Below are positions 13,907-17,420 of a DNA stretch of 17,420 bases, one piece after another (the stretch's first letter is position 1; every line of letters begins with the position of its first letter). The DNA is from DAOSWM01 sp035380045. Lineage in GTDB: Bacteria > Bacteroidota > Bacteroidia > Bacteroidales > Tenuifilaceae. Under the pieces are notes generated by a model. It saw only the letters and a program-made list of their open reading frames with translations, was not told the origin of the DNA and searched no databases. The position numbers and the translations under genes are program-made. The stretch covers positions 1 to 17,420 of the forward strand of contig DAOSWM010000062.1 of the NCBI GenBank assembly GCA_035380045.1, read 5' to 3'.

Positions 13907-15001
13907 ATGGACGAAAATTTAATTGTAATTGCGAACGAGAATTACACCAGCGCACTTGTGCTGCAAAGCTTTCTAGAATCCAATGGCATTAAGTGCTACC
14001 TAAAGAACGTAAATTTGGTTCAGCCAAATGTTTCCGATAACGTGAAGGTTCAAATTAGCGAAGGCGATGCTGAGAAAGCCATAAAACTCCTTGCTGCATT
14101 TGAGCAACCAACCAAAAGTGAAAGTAATCTACGAAAAATATTAGTCCCAATTGATTTTACTGAACATTCAAAAAATGCGGCATACTTCGCCTTAAAACTG
14201 GCATACGTTTACAACGCAGAAGTGAAACTACTCCATGTGTTCAACTCACCGGTTGTTGACATGATTCCTTTTACCGATGCAGCCAGTATTCAGATTGACG
14301 TAGATATTAGCTACCAAATTCTCCAAAAGAACGCAAAGGAGCACCTGCTTAAATTCTACCATGAACTAAGGAAATTTGCTGATGTGAATGGCATGGAGAA
14401 GCTGCGAATAGGCTACTCGCTCCGAGAAGGTTTTGCCAGCTACGGCATTATCGATATGTGCCGAAGGTACAAACCTGCCATGCTGGTTATGGGAACCAAA
14501 AGTGAAGGTTTCAGAAGTTCTGAGCTGGTTGGTAGCGTAGCTACCGAAGTTGTTAACGAAACTGGCATACCTCTGCTGGTTATTCCCGAGAAAGCAAACC
14601 TGAAGGATATTAGTGAGGTTAAGAATGTTCTATACGCAACCCGATTCGACGACAGCGATTCCATTTCTATCCGAAAGCTAATCACCATTCTGTCTGGTTT
14701 TCAGGTTAACATTTTCTGCGCAAGCGTTACCGACGATGTTGAAAACCCAATCATTAAAGGGAAGGTTAGCAGCATGAAAGACTACTTCTCAAAGGTTTCA
14801 AAGAAAATTCCGTTGGAATGCGATTTGATTAAAGGCAAGGATAAGGTTGAAGCATTTAAGGGTTACATTGCAGGAAAATCCATAAGCCTTTTTGCGCTAA
14901 CTATGCGCAAACGCAGCATGCTTGCAAGGCTCTTCGACCCATCGCTTACGCGTAAGATGCTGGCCGAGGCCGATATTCCGCTACTAATTTTTCCGGGGTA
15001 A
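13907..15001 (+). CDS. Universal stress protein with N-terminal DUF2007-like domain and two Usp modules
   Basis: Residues 1-68 (IVIANENYTSALVLQSFLES, GIKCYLKN…VKVQISEGDAEKAIKLL) look like a DUF2007 domain, a small ferredoxin-like fold called a putative signal transducer. Residues 75-217 are a Usp domain: RKILVPIDFTEHSKNAAYFA at the start, VKLLHVF, then MLVMGTKSEGF…LVGS at about 192-208, a variant of the nucleotide loop G-x2-G-x9-G(S/T). Residues about 225-364 are a second, degenerate Usp domain that lacks the glycine loop but keeps the closing strand IPLLIFPG. A cytoplasmic stress or energy-state sensor is likely; the ligand is unknown. Usp proteins are usually one domain of about 140-150 residues or two of about 280, so the added N-terminal domain is the unusual part. 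Confidence 0.85.
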   Translation: MDENLIVIANENYTSALVLQSFLESNGIKCYLKNVNLVQPNVSDNVKVQISEGDAEKAIKLLAAFEQPTKSESNLRKILVPIDFTEHSKNAAYFALKLAYVYNAEVKLLHVFNSPVVDMIPFTDAASIQIDVDISYQILQKNAKEHLLKFYHELRKFADVNGMEKLRIGYSLREGFASYGIIDMCRRYKPAMLVMGTKSEGFRSSELVGSVATEVVNETGIPLLVIPEKANLKDISEVKNVLYATRFDDSDSISIRKLITILSGFQVNIFCASVTDDVENPIIKGKVSSMKDYFSKVSKKIPLECDLIKGKDKVEAFKGYIAGKSISLFALTMRKRSMLARLFDPSLTRKMLAEADIPLLIFPG

Positions 15002-15010
15002 CAGAGAAAA

Positions 15011-15205
15011 AAGAGGGTGTCTCAAAAGTCAAATGCGAACGGATAAGTTTGAAAATCAGGTTTACCCCTACCCTAAAGCTTGCCTGCGCCTGCCTATCGG
15101 CAGACAGGGCAGGCAGGGGAGCCTGATTTTCAGCACTTTCCCTTCAGGGATCAAGGGTGAAAAAGTGATGAAAATCAGATAAAAAGACTTTTGAGACAGC
15201 TCCTT
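15011..15205. mobile_element. MITE-like element with IS-type terminal inverted repeats
   Basis: The ends are AAGAGGGTGTCTCAAAAGTC (15011-15030) and its near complement (15186-15205). They match at 17 of 20 positions, with a perfect 13-base core TGTCTCAAAAGTC. Such TGTCTCAAAA ends are known from several IS families. The 195 bases between two convergent stop codons hold no transposase ORF. Inside are a perfect 11-base inverted repeat TGAAAATCAGG (15050-15060 and 15122-15132), a third direct copy of TGAAAATCAG near 15169-15178, a GC-rich CCTGCCTATCGGCAG unit (15090-15104) and a CACTTT…AAAGTG hairpin (15133-15166). No clear target duplication is visible. Confidence 0.72.
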
Positions 15206-15208
15206 ATA

Positions 15209-15919
15209 CTATTGCATGTTGTGAAAAACGTTGGTTACATCCTCATCCTCCTCCAGCTTCTCGAGCAACTTCTCAACTTCAGCTTGCTGCTCTTCATTTA
15301 GCTCCTTGGTTTCGGTAGGAATTCGTTCAAACCTAAACGATTGAATAGTAAAACCATTCTCTTCCAAATACTTCTGAATTGGTCCGAAGTTGGTGAACTC
15401 GGCAAAAATCATAATTGTTTCATCCTCGGCAAAAACTTCCTCAACACCAAAATCGATTAGCTCCAATTCTAACTCTTCCAAATCAACTCCTTCCTTTGCC
15501 TCTACCTGAAATGAGCACTTGCGATCAAAAAGAAAATCGAGCATTCCGGTGGTACCCAACGAACCACCGTACTTGGTAAAGTAGCTGCGAACATTGGCTA
15601 CGGTTCGGGTTGGATTGTCGGTTGCTGTTTCAACCATTATGGCAATTCCGTGAGGGCCTTTCCCCTCGTACAAAACCTCTTTGTAATCCTTCTGGTCCTT
15701 ATCCGTAGCTTTTTTAATTGCCCTTTCTACGTTATCCTTGGGCATATTCTCGGAACGAGCATTCTGGATTAGCAAACGTAAACGCGGGTTGTTATCCGGA
15801 TCGGGACCTCCTGCTTTTACAGCCATTGTTATTTCGCGACCTAACCGGGTAAAAACCCTTGCCATATTGCCCCAACGTTTCATTTTACGGGCTTTCCTGT
15901 ATTCAAATGCTCTTCCCAT
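15209..15919 (-). CDS. YebC/PmpR-family regulatory or translation factor
   Basis: This 236-residue protein has the conserved YebC (DUF28/TACO1) core: ITMAVKAGGPDPDNNPRLRLLIQNA (30-54), ARSENMPKDNVERAIKKA (54-71), YEGKGPHGIAIMVETATDNPTRT (84-106) and KYGGSLGTTGMLDFLFDR (115-132). It was first described as a DNA-binding transcription regulator, and more recent work ties the family to translation through proline-rich stretches, so the exact role here is open. Its N-terminus (MGRAFEYRKARKMKRWGNMARVFTRLG) differs from the common MAGHSKW…IKHRK form and is typical of Bacteroidota members. The C-terminal tail is acidic. The stop lies 4 bases from the end of the MITE-like element. The gene is divergent from the isoaspartyl dipeptidase gene. 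Confidence 0.95.
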   Translation of the reverse strand: MGRAFEYRKARKMKRWGNMARVFTRLGREITMAVKAGGPDPDNNPRLRLLIQNARSENMPKDNVERAIKKATDKDQKDYKEVLYEGKGPHGIAIMVETATDNPTRTVANVRSYFTKYGGSLGTTGMLDFLFDRKCSFQVEAKEGVDLEELELELIDFGVEEVFAEDETIMIFAEFTNFGPIQKYLEENGFTIQSFRFERIPTETKELNEEQQAEVEKLLEKLEEDEDVTNVFHNMQ

Positions 15920-15947
15920 TTTATTTGTTTTTTTTGAATTCGATGCG

Positions 15948-15976
15948 CAAAATTAGAAAACATTCCCCTAAACCAA
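15948..15976 (-). promoter_or_regulatory. Promoter of the yebC-family gene
   Basis: On the minus strand TTGG (15973-15976) is followed after 17 bases by TAATTTTG (15948-15955), an exact match to the -7 box TAnnTTTG. The -7 box is 29 bases before the ATG at 15919. Confidence 0.5.
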
Positions 15977-16029
15977 CGAATTACTTCAGCATTATTTTAA
16001 GGGTAAATGATACAAAAAACGTATTTTTA

Positions 16030-16060
16030 CTTGGTAGAACATGGTTGAATTTACATTTTG
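16030..16060 (+). promoter_or_regulatory. Possible promoter of the isoaspartyl dipeptidase gene
   Basis: CTTG (16030-16033) is followed after 18 bases by TACATTTTG (16052-16060), which has one extra base relative to TAnnTTTG. It lies 52 bases before the preferred ATG at 16112 and overlaps a TTG that would otherwise be an upstream start. Confidence 0.28.
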
Positions 16061-16111
16061 AACCTTTCTTCGAATACAACTGTTCATTTTAGTCAAAACT
16101 TACATTTAACT

Positions 16112-17272
16112 ATGATATTGATACAGAACGCTGAGGTTTTTACACCCGAATACATTGGGAAAAAGGACATTTTACTTGCAGGTAAAAAAATTGTGGCCAT
16201 TGAAAATTCCATAGAACCACCATTGGGAATCACTTGTGAAGTAATTGATGCAACGGGATTAAAGTTAACTCCTGGATTTATTGATGCTCACGTACATATT
16301 GCCGGAGCAGGTGGTGAAGGTGGCCCGGCAACCCGAACTCCCGAATTGCAGCTAAGCATGCTCATTGATGGCGGAGTAACCACGGTTATTGGATGCCTTG
16401 GGACCGATGGTATGACCCGCAGCGTTGAAAGCGTACTTATGAAAGCCAAAGCCCTGAAAGCAGAAGGCGTTTCGGCATGGATTTACACTGGTGCATACCA
16501 AGTACCTACTCCAACAATTACAGGCGAAGTTGGGAAAGATATAGCAATAATTGACGAGGTGCTTGGTGTGGGCGAAGTAGCCATATCCGACCATCGCTCA
16601 TCAGTTCCAACAACCGAAGAGCTAATACGAATTACAGAACATGCCCGCGTTGGCGGAATGCTTGGCGGTAAAGCCGGCATTATTAACATTCACATGGGTG
16701 ATGCGAAAAATCCTTTTCAGCCTATTCACGATGCTGTTGCAAAAAGCGAGCTTAACTACAAACAGTTTTTCCCAACACATTGCAACAGGAACAACTACAT
16801 TTTTGAGGATTCCAAAGAGTATGGGAAAAAGGGCTGGGTTGATATCACCACTAGCTCCTACCCATACTTCCCTCAGTACGAGATTAAACCCTCAAAATGC
16901 ATAAAATTGTTAACAGAGGCAGGTGTTCCGCTGGAACACATAACTTTTACATCGGATGCGTGCGGTTCACTCCCCGACTTCGATCCTGTTACCGGCGAGC
17001 TGAAGCAGCTCGAAATGGGACTGCCAAACGCTAACCTCCGTGAGGTTGTTGATGCCGTAAAGGAGGAAGGAATTCCTTTTGAGGATGCGCTCAAAGTAGT
17101 AACTTCAAATCCTGCTGATGTTCTAAAACTCAAACAAAAAGGGAGAATAAAAGTGGGAAACGATGCCGACATTCTACTTTTCGACGAAGACCTCAAAATA
17201 AAGTATACGATTGCTATGGGAGAATTTATGAGCAAAGAATATAAAGCCATAAAAAAAGGAGCTTACGAGTAG
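16112..17272 (+). CDS. iadA: Isoaspartyl dipeptidase (beta-aspartyl peptidase), amidohydrolase superfamily
   Basis: IadA cleaves isoaspartyl dipeptides that arise from damaged Asn and Asp residues. The ATG at 16112 gives 386 residues, close to the 390 of E. coli IadA; an upstream TTG at 16058 would add 18 residues of non-family sequence. E. coli active-site residues map with steady offsets: His68/His70 to His60/His62 (AHVH), Glu77 to Glu69 (GAGGEGG), Tyr137 to Tyr129, Arg169 to Arg162 (SDHR), His201 to His194 (HMGD), His230 to His223, Arg233 to Arg226, Asp285 to Asp282 and Ser289 to Ser286. The exception is carbamylated Lys162, whose place is taken by Glu155 (GEVAISDHRS), which could bridge the two zinc ions directly. 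The protein is cytoplasmic. It is divergent from the yebC-family gene. Confidence 0.93.
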   Translation: MILIQNAEVFTPEYIGKKDILLAGKKIVAIENSIEPPLGITCEVIDATGLKLTPGFIDAHVHIAGAGGEGGPATRTPELQLSMLIDGGVTTVIGCLGTDGMTRSVESVLMKAKALKAEGVSAWIYTGAYQVPTPTITGEVGKDIAIIDEVLGVGEVAISDHRSSVPTTEELIRITEHARVGGMLGGKAGIINIHMGDAKNPFQPIHDAVAKSELNYKQFFPTHCNRNNYIFEDSKEYGKKGWVDITTSSYPYFPQYEIKPSKCIKLLTEAGVPLEHITFTSDACGSLPDFDPVTGELKQLEMGLPNANLREVVDAVKEEGIPFEDALKVVTSNPADVLKLKQKGRIKVGNDADILLFDEDLKIKYTIAMGEFMSKEYKAIKKGAYE

Positions 17273-17322
17273 AAATAAATTAAGGCTTACACTAAGAAAC
17301 TGTTTAAATTTTTGATTTTGTA

Positions 17323-17406
17323 GATTCCTCACTTCGTTCGAAACGACAACGAATAATTTTTGTGGGCTTCGAAAAAACAATGTCATTTCGAACGAAGTGA
17401 GGAATC
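17323..17406. repeat. Inverted repeat with 26-base arms (REP-like) at the right edge
   Basis: GATTCCTCACTTCGTTCGAAA then CGACA (17323-17348) is the inverse of 17381-17406, with one mismatch in 26 bases. A 32-base spacer separates the arms. The core motif (CCTCACTTCGTTCG / CGAACGAAGTGAGG) is of a type seen many times per genome in Bacteroidota intergenic regions. It lies 51 bases after the iadA stop. The RNA would fold into a long hairpin, but no U-tract follows closely, so it need not be a terminator. Confidence 0.75.
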
Positions 17407-17420
17407 AATTTTTTGATACA

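Noticed and set aside
16058..16111. TTG start adding 18 residues to IadA
   Set aside because: The extra residues are not family-like, the TTG overlaps a possible -7 box, and ATG 16112 gives the usual family length.
16873..17250. Minus-strand open frame of 125 codons within iadA
   Set aside because: It is antisense to the conserved C-terminal part of iadA and is Ser-rich with no domain signal.
1..17420. CRISPR array, tRNA or rRNA genes, prophage or defence system
   Set aside because: No regularly spaced direct repeats, cloverleaf-like segments, rRNA stretches, or phage, integrase or defence proteins were seen on either strand.

Overview
The window looks like a chromosomal segment of a Bacteroidota bacterium, probably from or near the Bacteroidales. 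The evidence is a PorE/OmpA-type envelope protein built of TPR, PD40, carboxypeptidase-regulatory-like and OmpA domains. There is also a TGS-linked nucleoside kinase, start codons without strong Shine-Dalgarno sequences, and several upstream boxes matching the Bacteroidota promoter TTTG-N19-22-TAnnTTTG. The base composition is moderately AT-rich. No rRNA, tRNA, CRISPR array or transposase gene was found.

Layout from left to right. 1-258 (-) is the 5' part of an AT-rich gene cut by the window edge. 277-3318 (-) holds a PorE-like OmpA-family protein, smpB and a Yip1-like membrane protein; the last two form a tight pair read from a divergent promoter region. 3436-8420 (+) holds a miaA-family tRNA dimethylallyltransferase with a GNAT gene 4 bases behind it, a large nucleoside kinase, a TPR lipoprotein and an orphan TPR-like protein. 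8421-8595 is a gene-free gap of small repeats. 8596-13578 (-) holds, in transcription order, a sodium:solute symporter, a trp leader/attenuator, trpB with its own terminator, a CPBP-family membrane protein and an MFS transporter. 13907-15001 (+) is a DUF2007-Usp-Usp fusion. 15011-15205 is a MITE-like element. 15209-15919 (-) is a YebC/PmpR-family gene, and 16112-17272 (+) is an isoaspartyl dipeptidase. The right edge carries an inverted repeat with 26-base arms.

The strongest find is a short gene at 11993-12064 (-) for a 23-residue leader peptide with three tandem Trp codons. A perfect 11-bp hairpin followed by a U-tract (11934-11971) comes next, and trpB after that. This is the classic layout of ribosome-mediated tryptophan attenuation. 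Here it sits in front of a trpB that appears to be transcribed alone, because a perfect 14-bp terminator hairpin follows it. The other notable points are an isoaspartyl dipeptidase with Glu at the position of the carbamylated metal-bridging Lys, a 195-bp MITE-like element, and a GC-rich palindrome flanked by 6-bp direct repeats. Most of the remaining genes are housekeeping: trans-translation, tRNA modification, nucleotide salvage and YebC.
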